Under the pieces are notes generated by a model that was given only the letters and a program-made list of their open reading frames with translations, ran no database searches and was not told the origin of the DNA. From Thunnus maccoyii (lineage: Eukaryota > Chordata > Actinopteri > Scombriformes > Scombridae): DNA of 64,000 nt. Location of the stretch: assembly GCF_910596095.1 (NCBI RefSeq), contig NC_056545.1:21165067-21229066 (forward strand), in the 5' to 3' direction. Of the stretch, positions 10,136-24,046 are shown in pieces. A program made the translations under genes and the position numbers. The stretch's first letter is position 1. Each line of letters starts with the position of its first letter.

Positions 10136-13100
10136 CTGAAGAGATATTTTCTCAGGAGTTGGTGGATATCAAAACAGATCTCAAAGAAGACTGAATATTG
10201 GACTTAAACTCATCAGATTGCCAGAAACATGACTCAAATAAATGCTATCCTCTGCTGTAAATAAGCCACTGTTTGCTAACATGTTCGCCAAAACAACTTT
10301 ATAAGATGATTATGTGGGATGATTTTAAACGTGTTGTTTTAACTCCTAAACTGTTATATGAAAAGTATATTAACTGTATTGCACTTGTCTGTGCAAACAA
10401 AACATCAATAAATCTGTTTCAGGTGATAGTATATGCATTTCATATGTTGGATTTCCAAAACCTGATATGGAAATCTTTTGGTTAAAACTATGATTACACT
10501 TCCACAGCTGGGATGTAAACCAGCTGCAGTTTCCATATGAACAAAATAAATACATGACATGCAGAGGGGAAAAAGTGATGTGAACACAAACTTAAATAAA
10601 TAAGTGGTGCGGCGGTGATATGAGCTCATGAAATCCATTCTCAGCAATCACAGTCCAATCACTGTGAGATGCCAAAGCGTCAAAGACACTTAAAGAGTGA
10701 GGAACAGTTGACGTCTGTTCGATAACGTGCAGGGAACACAGTCCCAACCTGCGCTTGCGTTCCTGAGTGTTTGTGCCTTGTTTGTGCAGATATGGCTCTC
10801 GCTGCTTCTTTCTACGGAGAAAGCTCTGAGTCGTGGCAGAGAGCAAACTTCCAACAACAAGTTTCAGAAAGTCCCTCTCTGTGGAGCCAAGTGTTAACGC
10901 AAACCCTTTGACTCTACAGGAGGGAGAGTGGAGGAGGTGAATCCAGCTCTGGCTCAAGAGCAGCACAGATGAGTGATATTGCCTCTCTCTCCATCAGCCC
11001 TGGCCGCACGAGATGTACATGTGATCAAAATGTATATCAAAAACATAATTGAATCATCTTCTCTCCAGAAGCCCGGCTGAGCTGAGCATTTAATTTGTAG
11101 CTCACCACTTCCATAAATTCACAACACATATTCAAGAGAACAGGCTTTGCTCTGTTATGAAACATGATGGACTTCCTGGTCCATTAATATAGGTTTCATA
11201 ATAGGTACCAAGACGTGCACCGGATGATCTCAGATTCTTTTCAACATCGGAAAAAGCAATGCAAGATTGTTGCAACATATATTTGGCAAATTCTGCAAAA
11301 TAACGTTTCAGCCCAAATCCACAAGAGTTAGTTTTGGTAAATTTACAGTGCCTGATAGAATATTATTTTTTCTCAAGTCATAAATACCACCATATATATC
11401 ATCATATTACATAATACAGTACATGTATTACAAGAGACTTAACTGTCACAGGTATAAATCTTCCATTTCACCTCTTTTTCACTGTTGATGTAAAAATAGA
11501 GGTGAGTGAACTACTCACACATTAAAAATGAATAAGCAATCACTTAGAAACCAGATAGGAGGTGAGACTCAACATGTGTATTTCTATTGTAATGTAAGAC
11601 CTGTAAAAGTTGTTTTATGTATTATTTCTGTATGTGTTTTTTGGAGGGTAAAACAAGTACTGGCTAAAACAGAGAGTTTGGTGAACTTTACTGTTCCCAC
11701 TCCACCCACCGACTTTCAGCCAAATTTTCTGGCTCCTGGCATGCAGCCCACAAAGAGCTCTCCTAGTTCATGTTACATCAGTATCAATGGTATGAATGAT
11801 GGTAGAATTAAGTACTGACAGACAATGAGGTGACTCCAGTCCTACGTCAGAATTGGCTTCAGCATGGTTATTCTGCTTTATGTCGGCTGTCATGGGTTTT
11901 TTTTTTCATGTACTGCATATTACAGCAACAGCTCCTCCTAACCCCTTTCCCACCCTTCCACCCTCTACATTTGAAATCAGAAAGACTACATGGATTCATC
12001 CTCTGAAGTCAGGACATATGTCTGACAGTCTGTAATGTGCTAATGTTAGTATTAATGTTTTGTCACTGTAGCAAATTCACACACACCCCACACAGTCAGT
12101 ATGGAGAGAGACTGATCTTTTTCAGTATTGCGTCCACTGGGGTCATCTGGGGTTTCAATCTGTTACTAATCTCTGTCTCTCCTCGCCCTGCAGGTGCCTG
12201 ATTGGAGTAACTTGGAGCACCTGGGCCTGGTGGTCCTAGGTTAATTACCTACTTACCTAGGTTACACTGCTGCAGCTCATTCACTCTCTCTGCTGCTGCT
12301 CCCTGCTTCTCCCTTCAGGCCCTTGTTTGGTTATGTTACTTTAGCTATTTATTTTTGCCTTTATGCTCCTTACACCACCCACACACACACGCACACATCT
12401 TCCAATCAGGCACATCACACTACTGACTTTGCTGACATCCACACTCCATACTTAAATTACTTAAAGTTACATTTTAATTTGGCTTTCAGTTGGTTAATTG
12501 GTTTAATAAAGTTTGCTTTTGTTAAAGTTCAACATGGTGTGTCTCCCGTTTGTCTCCCATAATTGGAGCGAACTTTTAGCGTATAGATATAGTAAAATGT
12601 GTTGCCTACCGTCTTTGTATGAATTTAAAACTAAATAAAATATTCCAAGTTTTGTAAGTTTTGGAGGACAGACAGCTGAGAGACACACTCATAGGAATAC
12701 AGAACCGTATGTACAGAGTTTACAGAGAATCGAGGTAAGATCCAAAACACATCTTTATACTGGCGTGAAGTCATTCAGCTTTAACAAGATTCTTTAGTCA
12801 TTCATAGAGTGTTAACAGTGTTGTAAATCGTGCGTGCTGTATCAACAAGGTTGCTGGTAGATCAGCCAGGTTGCTGATATTCTGTGGCTTTCGTCTCACA
12901 CCTCAAGAGAACAGTCACAGTCTGAATCTATTACAGCGATTTCCCAAAGTCCCACAGCCCCCATAAAACCATCAGACCTCATGCCAACCAGGTCACTTTA
13001 CAAACAGAAGTGTGAGGACCTGACTGCTTGCGTTTCATACAGAGCTTGATTAAAAATGCTTTCCGCCATTTTAAGTCATTTTTGCTAATATTGCAGACGG

Positions 13101-13899
13101 GTGAGAGGGTTAAGAGCTACATGTGAGATGAACAAGAAAAGAAAATATAAAAATATCTGGAATATAGCATACACATGGACTTTTTTTCTGCTATGATAAC
13201 TTGGCACTAATGGAGGTCAGTGTAAATAACATGAGGGCATCGTTGTTTGGGGTTGGATCACTTTGGATTTGTAATGCTTTCTTAAGTTTCTTTTCCCGAT
13301 TCAACTAACATGAGAGGTATGAAGCTGACTGGCAGGCTCTGTGTGTGTTTTTCTTCCTGATCTGTCAAGATTACCTCATTTCTGGTGTAAAGTTTTGATG
13401 TTGATTTGCCCTGTTGATATTCCATCTGGGGAGCGTTCATCTAAAGGCGTCGACTCCAGACACAAAGTCTTGAGGACATACTGTACCTAGGGAGCAATAC
13501 ACATAATTTTATTCAGACTTGACAAAACCAGAGGGAGTTTCTGTATTCTATGTGTGTCATCTGACTGATGTCATCAAATGAAACTCTTAGCTGGGCCATT
13601 TTATTGCACCTGGCCACCTTTACCATTACACTTTTGTAAAGGAATTTGAATGTAATGTTTGGTTCTTTGTATCTTCACATTTGCTCAGCAACACTGTCAG
13701 AATGCTGGGCCTGACAACATTTACACTAAATTTAGAAATTGCATCACATTAGGACCAGTGCCTATTGAATTAGGTGTGGGTCATGACAAAATGATGCTTG
13801 TGCAAGCTCAAGCTCCCGAGATAATTCTGCTTTTTGGCATAAATTTAGGAGTTCTGGCGGCGGTACAAAGCAGTCAGAGTTGTTTTTCATCATCAAACC
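10136..13899. other. Gene-free spacer
   Basis: No supportable exon. A CA-rich stretch lies at 12372-12398. The block at about 12190-12560 is less AT-rich and ends with AATAAAG. It could be the terminal part of a retroelement, but no primer-binding site, paired LTR or coding remnant was found. Confidence 0.4.
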
Positions 13900-14035
13900 C
13901 AAAGACTGTCAAAAAAAATAATGGACGCAGCCACCGTGATGTCACCCATTAGTTTGTGAACTCCTGTTTTGAGGCCTTGAGTTTGGCATTTTGACCGTTG
14001 TCATGTTGGATTTTAGGAGCCAGAAGCAAGCTAGC
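13900..14035 (+). repeat. Dispersed fish repeat fragment
   Basis: The words ATGGACGCAGCCACCGTGATG, TCACCCATTAGTTTGTGAACT and GAGGCCTTGAGTTTGGCATTTTG occur in the order I associate with a widespread percomorph repeat. The piece is short, with no termini defined. Confidence 0.5.
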
Positions 14036-14279
14036 TGCTAGCTTGGTTAGCACGGTGCATTTACAGTGTATGGTTAACTGTGATGACACTAATGCTAATA
14101 GGCTATTCGCTGTTGAAAAACGGGCTTAAACCATTAAAACAAAATGTACTTACCAGAAAAACTGAACATCCGACTGCTGAGAGGGTCTTTTAGTACAACC
14201 AAACGTTGAACAAGACTTTAAGGTCATCAAAATGTCATAATTAACTTTCATGAACTGAAACAGTGACGGCTACAGCTAC

Positions 14280-14725
14280 GCCTATACTATGTGAATCTGG
14301 GGCTATGCCTTGTTTACAGAACCGGGGCTAACGTTAGCTGGGAGGCTAGCAGATGCTAATTCGCTGTACTTCCCTCCGGTCATGCTGTGGCTAACGCTCC
14401 GCTAGCCTCTCAGTTAACGTTAGCCCTGGCTCTCCATGTGGATCCAACCGGAGCACCGAGCCCCGTTTTTTCTTCAGATTAAAGTGGGAAGAAGCAGCGG
14501 GTCTGACGGGCAGCTTGAGTGAAGGGGAGCCTGCTGAGGAAGCACCGGGCCAGTCAGGGAGAAACAGTCTGTCGAGGAGCTGCCTAATTCGGCTGCACAG
14601 ATAGGAAACACCTCGGCTGACAGGATGCACCACTCTGTTTGGGAAAAAAAATCTTTTTGGTTTATACCGGCAGTTGGCAACCAGCATATTAGGTGCATTA
14701 CTGCCACCTTCTGCTCCGGAGTGTA
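14280..14725. repeat. GC-rich repeat-like block
   Basis: It is markedly richer in G+C and CpG than its surroundings, with palindromic GCTAGC/TAACGTTAGC words at 14325-14425. The end near 14700-14735, with ACTGCCACCTTCTGCTCCGG, is typical of a dispersed fish element. An open frame on the minus strand (14391-14687) spans most of it but has no recognised domain. I therefore treat the block as repeat-derived and not as a first exon or CpG-island promoter. Confidence 0.45.
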
Positions 14726-14924
14726 GACCAGAGATTAAATCCTACACATTAATCCTGTCTGTCTAATAAATTCAATGAAAACTCTACTGCTCCACCCACT
14801 TGGCAGGTTCATTCAAGTTTTAAGGCTTCCTAAATTCTTCCTTCATATATTGTCTTGCTTGATCATACTTAGTACAATCTATGTTTGCAAGCATAGTAGT
14901 CTCCTCAGCCATCTGGAAAAAAAT

Positions 14925-15037
14925 ATGTGCATATATCGGTATTGGTGCATATATCGGTAATCTGCAATCGGCCACGGTGATTTGGAAATATCGGCATATC
15001 GGATATCAGCAAAAAATCTAATATCGTGCATCCCTAA
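14925..15037. mobile_element. hAT-type transposon end fragment
   Basis: The segment contains many ATATCGG words and ends in AATATCGTGCATCCCTA. Read in reverse this is TAGGGATGCACGATAT, the terminal inverted repeat style of fish hAT elements. The opposite terminus is not present at a sensible distance, so this is a solo end or truncated copy. Confidence 0.6.
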
Positions 15038-15465
15038 AAAATATAATAATTTTAAAGGTTCCTTGTTTCAGAACTACCCGCCACGTTGCCACGGATACAT
15101 CCACGCAAGTTGCTGATATCAAATCTCTAAACTGGCACAATGCATAACTGCATTCTTTCATAATTTTACCTTGACAAGATTGATTTAGACATCTAACACA
15201 GTTCACATACCTCCATCTGCTCTCTCCCTGTGTGGAGGTCAGGATAACTAATGACGGCTGGATACGAGTCAAATATGACTGCCATCCCAGGGCTGGATAC
15301 ACACACAAAAAATGATTCTTGGCCTTCATAAACATGAAGCAATATTTTAAAGTAAACTGTAACTGAAATATATGAACTCAAAAGTTTATTTATTATTAAA
15401 CTTAATGTAAATGTGCTTCCACACATTGACCTCATACATCCTCACACACTGCAGGAGAAATGACC

Positions 15466-15702
15466 TATTTAATTATTTATTTATTTATTATTATAATTTA
15501 ATTAATTATTAATTATTTAATTCCATTTTTAATTCAATTTAATTTTCAATGTAATTCAGTTTCAGTTTAGTTAAAATTGCATAAATTAATTTTGATTAAA
15601 TTAAATTTAACAATTCAATTTAATAATTGGATTTTATTTTAGTTCAACATTTTATTTAATATGATTTTATTATTTAATTTAATTTAATTTATTTAACTGG
15701 CA
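15466..15702. repeat. AT-rich low-complexity ATTT/AATT tract
   Basis: About 235 bp are almost entirely A and T, in interleaved TTTA, AATT and TTAA words starting with ATTTATTTATTTATTATTAT. This is a degenerate tetranucleotide-derived tract with no coding potential. Confidence 0.8.
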
Positions 15703-17489
15703 TCTCTCTCTCACATCCCTGCTGGGAGGAGCTCAGACACAAAGAGGAGATAAAGTGAGGGAGCGAGGCACCATGTTAGCCAAATGGAAAGCATCCATTG
15801 TGATCACAACCCCTGATATCCTCCATCTTTTGCTTTTTAGAGGACATTTTTTCTTCCAGCATCGCAACATTTAAATTGCTTGATGTCAAAATAACTTGTT
15901 TGAGCAATGATGACAAATTTGATAACACCATGTGCCTGATATATCAACTGTCTGATGTCATATCCAGCGGTAAAATAATTCTTTGTTCACCACCGTTCAT
16001 TTATCTCACAGATGCTGCTGTCACTGTCAATGAGTCTAAAACTTGAGGGTTGTCAGATCATCAGGAAGGAAACCCCATATCTCTTAATTTCTTCTCCATC
16101 AAAGTATCCTACTTTTAACAGAAAACACACAAACCTGGCAAACTCTGCAGAGACTTTACCGATAACACTGTGAGGAGTTACAATGACAAAACCATTTCAG
16201 ATCATAGCAATGTTTGTGGGGACAATTCAACAACCTCTTGACATTGTTGGGGACATGTCTCTTCCATCCAAACCCAGATCTACACCTATGATGTACAGCG
16301 TCTCCAGTGTTTACTGTGAGTCTGTATAGTGGATTACGGAGCATTTTCAACACCTCCACTCATTAGGAATACTTCTTTTAGTGCTTTGGGGGGGATAGAA
16401 ATACTGTATGTCTAATTTGGATTCACTGAATAACTTTTGCAGATCTGTGATCTTATTTTACATGTAGTTTTTTTATGACTATGTGTCACGCTACAAGACA
16501 CTTCCATTTAAATCACCTTTTAAATCACCTTTGCAATGTGAGCACGTGTATTTCCTTTATTACCAGGGACGACACAAGCAAGACTGCAAGCATAAGTTGC
16601 ACTGTTGGACCTCCCCACTTTGCCCAGGGCTTACAAAGGCTAGTTATTAAAATGACAGGTGGTGTCACTTTTTACACTTCCTTTGAGGTACAGGCTGTAA
16701 CTACTATCGTGTAAAGAAAGTGTACTGAGGGAGGGGAAAAAACTTTACTAGCATGTTGCATAATGTTGAATTTCGAGGGCCCCTCTCGTTCTTTCACAGG
16801 TGAAAAGAGAATTCACACTGACATGCTTCGTTTCATCACCCTGACACAGCTGCCAGTCTCAAAGTTGCAACGCAATCTCTGCATGCAAGACATTTCTCTG
16901 TAATACTGGTGTGGTTATGTCAACAGCTATAAAAGTATACATAATGCACATTGGCAGATGGGTAACAGCATTGGAAGAGTGGCATGAGGACACCGTTCAG
17001 ATGTTTTAAACTACCGAAACAGTATTTACCTTATATGGCTCATTGAAGTTCTGAACTGAATTATTGGGATAAAAAGCATATTTTTCCACTCAGATTCTGA
17101 CTCAAGGTTCAGATGTTTAGTTTTTGAGCTTGAAAAAGTATTAATGAATTCCCTCATAAATCCTAAAGAGTAAAGGTCTCTCAAGGGGAGCTACATATAT
17201 AACTGCTCAGCAAAAACAAACACAGATAGAGCGACCCCTCTTCACCATGTACATTGCATCCTGCAAAGTAATTTTACTGTGAGAAACTCCATTTGTTATT
17301 TTGTGTAATCGTTTTGACTGTCTCCAGTCCTTTTGACTCATTATAAACTCTATGTTTCAGCAATGATTAAGACTTAACACCTTCAGTCCAGTGACAAAGT
17401 GTAAGTTGGTGTCATGTTGGTGACAGCATTGGCTAATGTTAGCCGCAAACTACACAGTACAGGTTAAACACTCATGAAAAAGGATTGCA
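15703..17489. other. Gene-free spacer
   Basis: I see no supportable exon, RNA gene or well-defined repeat in this stretch. Confidence 0.5.
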
Positions 17490-17990
17490 GTCTTCAAATA
17501 GTTTTAGTTTTTAATTTTATTTCTGTGCCATACAAACATTTGGCCCATCCCACATGGGATTACAAGACACCACTATTTTACAAAACATGCATCTTCCAGT
17601 AAAACATAAACGAAGCGTATACAGGAGCATGTGGAAAAAGAAAAGAACACATGCAAAATAGAACAAAACAAAACAAATATACCAAATTAACTGTTCACAG
17701 AGGAGAACTGTTATATATCAGATTATCTCGATAAAGGACTTTTTTTCTCTTCTCCCAGGCTGCAACTGGCTAATTTATTTATATGTTTCATATGTGAAAA
17801 GACAACTGAGTCTTTGTGCATCTTCAATATCTATTTCTATCTTACTAAACAAAGAATTGCACAGTTCCCAATAAAAAGGACAGTGGAAAACAAAACGGAA
17901 CTCATTTAGACAGCACGTTGGATAAATCAGCTTTTCTTCTTCTAGATTAACACACTGTCCAGTTTCAACAGTAATATGTTTTTTTGTTGT
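17490..17990 (-). mobile_element. LINE 3' end with decayed reverse transcriptase C-terminus
   Basis: On the minus strand the frame at 18011-17775 contains FRFVFHCPFYWELCNSLFSK followed by RLSCLFTYETYK. The HCPFY-ELR-LF pattern with upstream cysteines is typical of the C-terminal zinc-knuckle region of fish LINE ORF2 proteins. Downstream on the same strand comes about 280 bp of non-coding sequence. It ends with TGGCACAGAAATAAAATTA near 17500, resembling a LINE 3' UTR and poly-A end. The rest of ORF2 is missing, as expected for a 5'-truncated insertion. The clade was not determined. Confidence 0.6.
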
Positions 17991-18006
17991 TTTTTTTTTT
18001 TTTTTT

Positions 18007-21000
18007 ACCAAACTTGCAGTAACTTGCTCTATTTTGAAATCACTGACATAGTAATTTGTGGTAGAGACAAACTCAGACTACATCCCGCCTTTGAAACACA
18101 TACCAAACAGAGCACCTTGACCTCAGTAAGAGATGTCTGTCAAAATGTGTCGGCCTGTTTTGATTGGAGCAGTAGGGAGCTGCAGTGCGTCTGTGACCCT
18201 GCTGAAGTGTCAACGAGCAAGATGCTGATTCCTCACCTGCTCTGGGGCGACTCTGCACTTACTGACCTAAGTTGAGGTTGAGAGGAAGGTCTGAGAGGAG
18301 TATTTTGCCCTCAGGGGATGAAGAGAGGACAAAAAAATCTCACTGATATGTAAAATTGGTGACATAGTAACACAGTTAATAACAAATATAATATATAAAA
18401 AGTTTTACAAAATAATGGAAACACCACATGATTCAAGATTTTGAAGACTCTCATGACAGTTAATGACGCAGGCATTTTGATATGCAAAGCAGACATGAAA
18501 GCTCTGCAACGAGGCAAAAGTTTCTCTGACTAAACTGCAACTCAAAAGTATATTTAACATGTCAGGAGGAACAGTATCAAATATTATGAAGGCATATGAC
18601 AATACAGTCAATTCAGTTATAAGTAGAATATTAATGTTGTAGCTGGTTTAACTGCTTCAAATTCTGCTGGTAAGTTTAAACTCTATTTTTATGAACTCAC
18701 TGTATGTTTTGCTTGCTAAGTTGCTAAAGAATTGACCAATAAACATGTGTTTTTAGTTGTGGAGATTTGTTCAAAAAAATGTACCAATAATAAGAGAAGT
18801 AGGCTTTCAAACATGATGTTGATCCAGCAAGAAACTCTTCAGGGATGTTGTCGAGAGGTCAAGAGTCATTAGAGGTAGGCAGTTACCAGAATTGAGAGTG
18901 ACTGATGGTGTGAGTCAGACAGTTGTCCCAAGGAGGGGTCAGGGGGAGGTCAACATCACCATTTTGATTCTTCTCAGCCCTCAGGTATCATGTTTTTCCA
19001 TCTGCTTATCGCAAGAGAATTTTTCAAAACTCTTAACATTGTTGAACACAAAAGTCCACTGAGAAATTTTCAGTTTTTGTCTGTTAATTAGCAAATGAAA
19101 AGTCTTGTAGCGCAGTTGCCTTCCCCTCTGTCCTGTCTCACACTACTTCCTCCCTTTGACCTTAATTACTGCTCGAAGAGTCAAATAAAATAGGACAGGG
19201 GTGGAGTATAGAGGGTAGGACTGCAACTGGATAAAGTCATTTTGCAATTGAAATATGTTGTTGTTTTCCCAGAAAACGTGGTCCTCTGAGTTTTCTCAGT
19301 GTAAGTAGATGGAAATAGGGCAGTGAGGCGGGATGTCAGAGTTCCTCAAAGGCCTCACTGCACATCTGCACTGTGCAACAGAGGACACACCACTAACAGG
19401 AACCAGATCCACATCATCTAAAGGTCAGATGCTAGAATCAGCGGTTAGGCACGCTTACACAATTTTAGTGCGTTTCTGTGTCATATTCTGACATTGTTAT
19501 TGGACGTTATTGTAAATGACAACATCGGCGATCTGCAAAGATTCAAGTATAATCCTGTTTTTAATTAAACTCTGCGGTGATAACTACACAATGGAAAAAA
19601 AATTAGGTTTACCTCAAAATGTAGCACACACACTTGTTAATCCCAGCTGGTGCTGGTGGTGGTCAGCTCCTTCTCTGAGTAATTGCTGTATCTGGGAGTG
19701 TGTGCGCCAATCTGCGCATGTGTGTACATTCATCTTTTTTTAAGTCTGTTGTGAAAACGATGGAATTCCCCATTGAACTTACTCACTTCTTGATACTGCA
19801 GCTGCTGGTCTGTTTTACTTGGACTGTCAGTGCTGTGGTTTAGAGATGGTACTCACTGTGGTCAGTGAGTGACGTGTTACCTTTGGCTGGCACACTTTTT
19901 GTTGCGCACATATACAGGACATCTGTTGTTAGGCGCCATGAGGAGTCATCATCATCATCATGTTAATGGTACATGTCTCTAAGCATCATTAAGAGCAGCA
20001 TATTGTTTTATCTCTCTAGTCCAGTGCTGTGTTATTGTGTGAGCTTCACCCAGAGGACAGACATTTTTTCCACAGGCAGGACATCTACAGTACTTCAAAG
20101 GCTTTTGTTAATGAATCTAACAGATATCTTTAGACAGTAGCAAGAAACAATATCCCTTATGGGCCGGAAAGTGACTCGATACTGTGATTAAATTGGCCAC
20201 AATAACATCTGTGTGGATCAGGGGTCAAGTGCACGCCCGGTTTCACTTAAATCAGTGATGCATTAATAACATCTGTAGAACAATGTCAAATTTGCATTTG
20301 CAGATCTGAGCTCCAACTCTTTAATCTAATACATCATTGTGATGGAAAATTATAACAGCAGCATGGCCGTGGTTGCAGTCATGACAGTATTTTACACATG
20401 TATTTCCTCACCATTTTAAAAACTTCAGTTATATACTCAGTAATATACAGAGCCTGTTATATCTCTTAACAAATAATCTATGACAGACTGTGAACATATC
20501 TTGATAGGTAACTTTAAGTGTACTTAAGAAAAATGTGAGCTTTCATGGTTCCTAACATTATTGTAGTATTAAGCAGTGTTTGAACAGCTAGATAAGATGT
20601 AATGTAAATCATTTGGCTGTAAGTTTTTTAGAATTAACTGTGGAGATTTGTGCAAACTCTGAAGTTCACATAAAGTGACACGTGAGCATCTCTGATGTGG
20701 AGAAAATCCCTAAAGGTCGACAACTGTCGCTGCAGACATTTAAGTGTCCATCACAGAGTCCAAAATGAAAAAAACTTTAGTCCAGCTGCTTGGGATAAAC
20801 TTATATTTTATGGGAGATCTTTGGTGTGTGGTCAGAGCTGTGATATCTATGATAGTTTGGGAGTATAAGGTTTTAGTTTCATCATAAAAATCTTATAAAA
20901 CCAAGAAAATCATCTTCTTTTGTAATTATAGTTTCTTTACTTTCAAATTCAACTAAAGGTGGACTGAGGAATGAAAATGATTCCAAGTCATTGTTTCATA

Positions 21001-24000
21001 AAACTAATCAAATTTAAGATATTTTAATTGATAACACTATCCTAAACACAGCTGGAGTAAGTCAATTAATCCATTGGAATAAGATCAATATTTAGCGTGA
21101 TCGTAGCAGTGCACGTCAGTCAGAGATCAGTTGTGAAACTTCACAGATGTTTGTCCCATTGAGAGATTTGCAGTAGAAAATACAGATGTTTGACTTTGAG
21201 ACGTATGGGGCCACCATCAATGCAGCTTGAGCGTTTTGTCTCCTCTCATTGCCAGCGAAATCCCAGAGCATGAGACAGGAGGTGGGAGCCCGCCAGTATC
21301 AGCCCATGATATCATGAGAAAGGAAGTGAGCTGCGTTAAATGTTCCTAGGATTCAATTTATGAAGTCCCTCTGAACTGCACGTGGAAACAAAGGGAGCGG
21401 ATTTATATACTGACATCTGACACTGATTTTTTTATATCATCAGCATCAGGAAGACGACGCAGTCAGGTGTTGTTTGGACTTGGTCGTATTGTCAGGTATT
21501 CCTGTTATTGAGTCTAGTTTCTGTGGACTCAGTACTCACACTCTTTGAGCTTGTTTGTCAAGAAATTTCTCAGTTTTCTTTCAGCATCTATTGGGAGCCT
21601 GAAAGTAATTAAATATTCCCTCTTAGTGGTCCACATGTTGAAGTACAGAACTCGTAAATATGAGCTGCTGCTTGTAGGAACACATAAAATGAGAAAACTC
21701 ACTTAACTTTATCAAAAGGTTGACGTTTACTAAAACGTCTACATCCCCAACACATGGGGAGAAGAGGGGGGATATTATCACGTTCCAGTCTTATAAAAGG
21801 TTAAATCACAATTTTTGGGAATTTCTGTCAGAGTGAATGACTAACAGTACCAGTATGAGTCATTTACAGCAAATCATCACATCTCTGCAAAGGACACACT
21901 GCAAGACATTGCAGGAGACTACTGATGCCTGCTTGATGTTTTCCTGTTGCTTGTATGTCACAAATATACAGTTTGAATTAAATAAATTTCAGAAAAACTT
22001 TCAATTTGGTGTCACAACAGAAAAAACAGCTTTATATTTTGTGAGCTGAAATGTTTTTCTCGTTAAAGTGACTTATGTTGCCATATGGAAACACTTCATA
22101 GATGCTGGTGATTTTGTTCCTCATTTTTCTTAATTTGCTTCTTACAGCAAATATAAAGGGAACATTTTTCCTGTGGTTTCATAAGTAATGCAGTAAGGTG
22201 TTAATCTTACACACTATTATGGCCCCATCAAAGAGATGGTCTGTGAAGCCATGAGAATATTTCAAAGGCTGGTCAAGATCAAAAGATCGTGGGAAGATTA
22301 AAACACTGCCTGCACTCACTTTATTTAAGTCATCTTTATTGATGATATTTAGTCTGGGATCTTAGGTGAATCATTAACAGTAAACGCTCTTTTCGCATGG
22401 AATAGTCCCATTAAGGTTTGACTAATCTAAGGACAGTTCCCACGGAATGTCAGGTAGAAGCAGATTTTTCAGTCATGGTGGTCAGTTATTTCTGAAAACA
22501 TCACCACCAATATCTACACAAACTCTCAAATGACATGTTAAAGTTTTACTTTAAACCTCCTAATGCAAATGTACCTTGCTCTTTTTTAGAGATGTCATCA
22601 TATAAAGTTTCCTTTCAGTCAAACTTTTAACCAAAAGTTAAAAGTTACAACCAACACTCTGGGGGTCAGGCCCAGTTTCTCTGAGAGAATATCAATTAAA
22701 GCAGATTAAGCTTTAATCGAAACAGTAAAGCCTTTTTTAAAACGTGGCTTTCTAAAACATCTTGAAAATGAACCACAAACCACATTAATTATGCAATCTT
22801 GGACTGAGTTAAACATTATTAACTCCAGTCACCCCTGTTAGTCTTCATGAATGAGAGTGTATGTGCACAAAGCGCTGGCCTAGAGCTGCTTATAAAAGTT
22901 GGACCATCAAAATACAAATTTGATGGATTTGGAGAAGAAAGTAAAGATAAAACGCACTCAGTAATACAATACCATCTTTGTGACAGCTTTGTCAGTCCGT
23001 GTAAAATCTAATGATCTTTGCATGTGTCTTGAGGAAAGTGGGGTTCCCTCACACTGTTTATTACAATACACTTAAGACTCATTGATTCAGTCCATAAATC
23101 TAAGGTTTGAAGGCCCCAAAAGACTTACATCAGAGCTCAAGCTCTATGTGAAAATGATATGAACTAAGCCATGCACAGCTGATTTCACAGCGCTCAGTTG
23201 AAGGCTGATTGCATTGAGAAGATATCAATCATCAGTTGAAGGGAAAAAAGGGACAGACTAAAAGTTTTCGAGAAACACCACAAACGGACTCCTGAAAATG
23301 TATTTCAAAGCCACTAGATCAAAACAATTCAACAACAACTTATCATGAACTGATGATTTAGAAATGTCATAAAAAATATTTCAGATGAAAATCACAAACA
23401 TAAACACTGATGTTAGGTATAATTTTAGCAACCTCTATTGAAAGACTGTGCAACATTTTAAGATCTGAACGAATGAATGAATAAATAAATGTACCAACAA
23501 CAAAAACTGATTTTAAAAAAGCAATAGTTACAGAGCACACGCCTGTTTTGCCTACAGGTGTTGGTGGCATAATAGACCATTAATTATTACATTTGTATAG
23601 TTTGCACCAGATTCCATGAACCAATGGCACATACTGTAGGAACAGCCGCTGATATTTGATAAAGTAATAGTTCACTTTGTGTGCTGATATTGATACCGCA
23701 ACTATTGAGAACATTCCCATTTTCCTCTTGTTGCGTGCCCATTGGGTGGCTGCAGTTGTGGACCAACAAGCCTAAGAAAAGCAATGTTTCAAAGATGTAC
23801 ACACATTTCTCATCTTTATGTGACAGTAAGTCACAAGGAAGGGAAAGTTATTATAAATCCCTGAGGCAGGTGGAACCACATGACAGATGAAAAACAAGCG
23901 TCCTACTACTGCTGACCAATAAGGTAATGACTATTCTGTGCCTGTAGAATCTGGTGACTACAGACCCTTATGAATACATCACAACCCCCCACAGCATCCA

Positions 24001-24046
24001 TCGATTGCTTACAACTGTGAGACATCAGAGTGTCGTCACGTGCAGA
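18007..24046. other. Gene-free spacer downstream of snx19
   Basis: No coding exon could be supported on either strand. The part nearest 24046 is the presumed 3' UTR of snx19. An ATC/CAT trinucleotide tract lies near 19947. The rest may include untranslated sequence of a neighbouring gene outside the window, but nothing in the sequence proves it. Confidence 0.45.
23057..23062 (-). terminator. Candidate snx19 polyadenylation signal (AATAAA)
   Basis: A canonical AATAAA hexamer on the minus strand lies about 985 bases downstream of the snx19 stop. No closer perfect AATAAA was noticed. It is a candidate only, since AATAAA occurs often by chance in AT-rich DNA. Confidence 0.3.

Noticed and set aside
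12190-12560. Possible solo LTR
   Set aside because: No matching terminal dinucleotides, second LTR or primer-binding site was found, so it was left as spacer.
14391-14687. 98-codon minus-strand open frame in a GC-rich block, possible first exon
   Set aside because: The block resembles a dispersed repeat and the protein has no recognisable domain.
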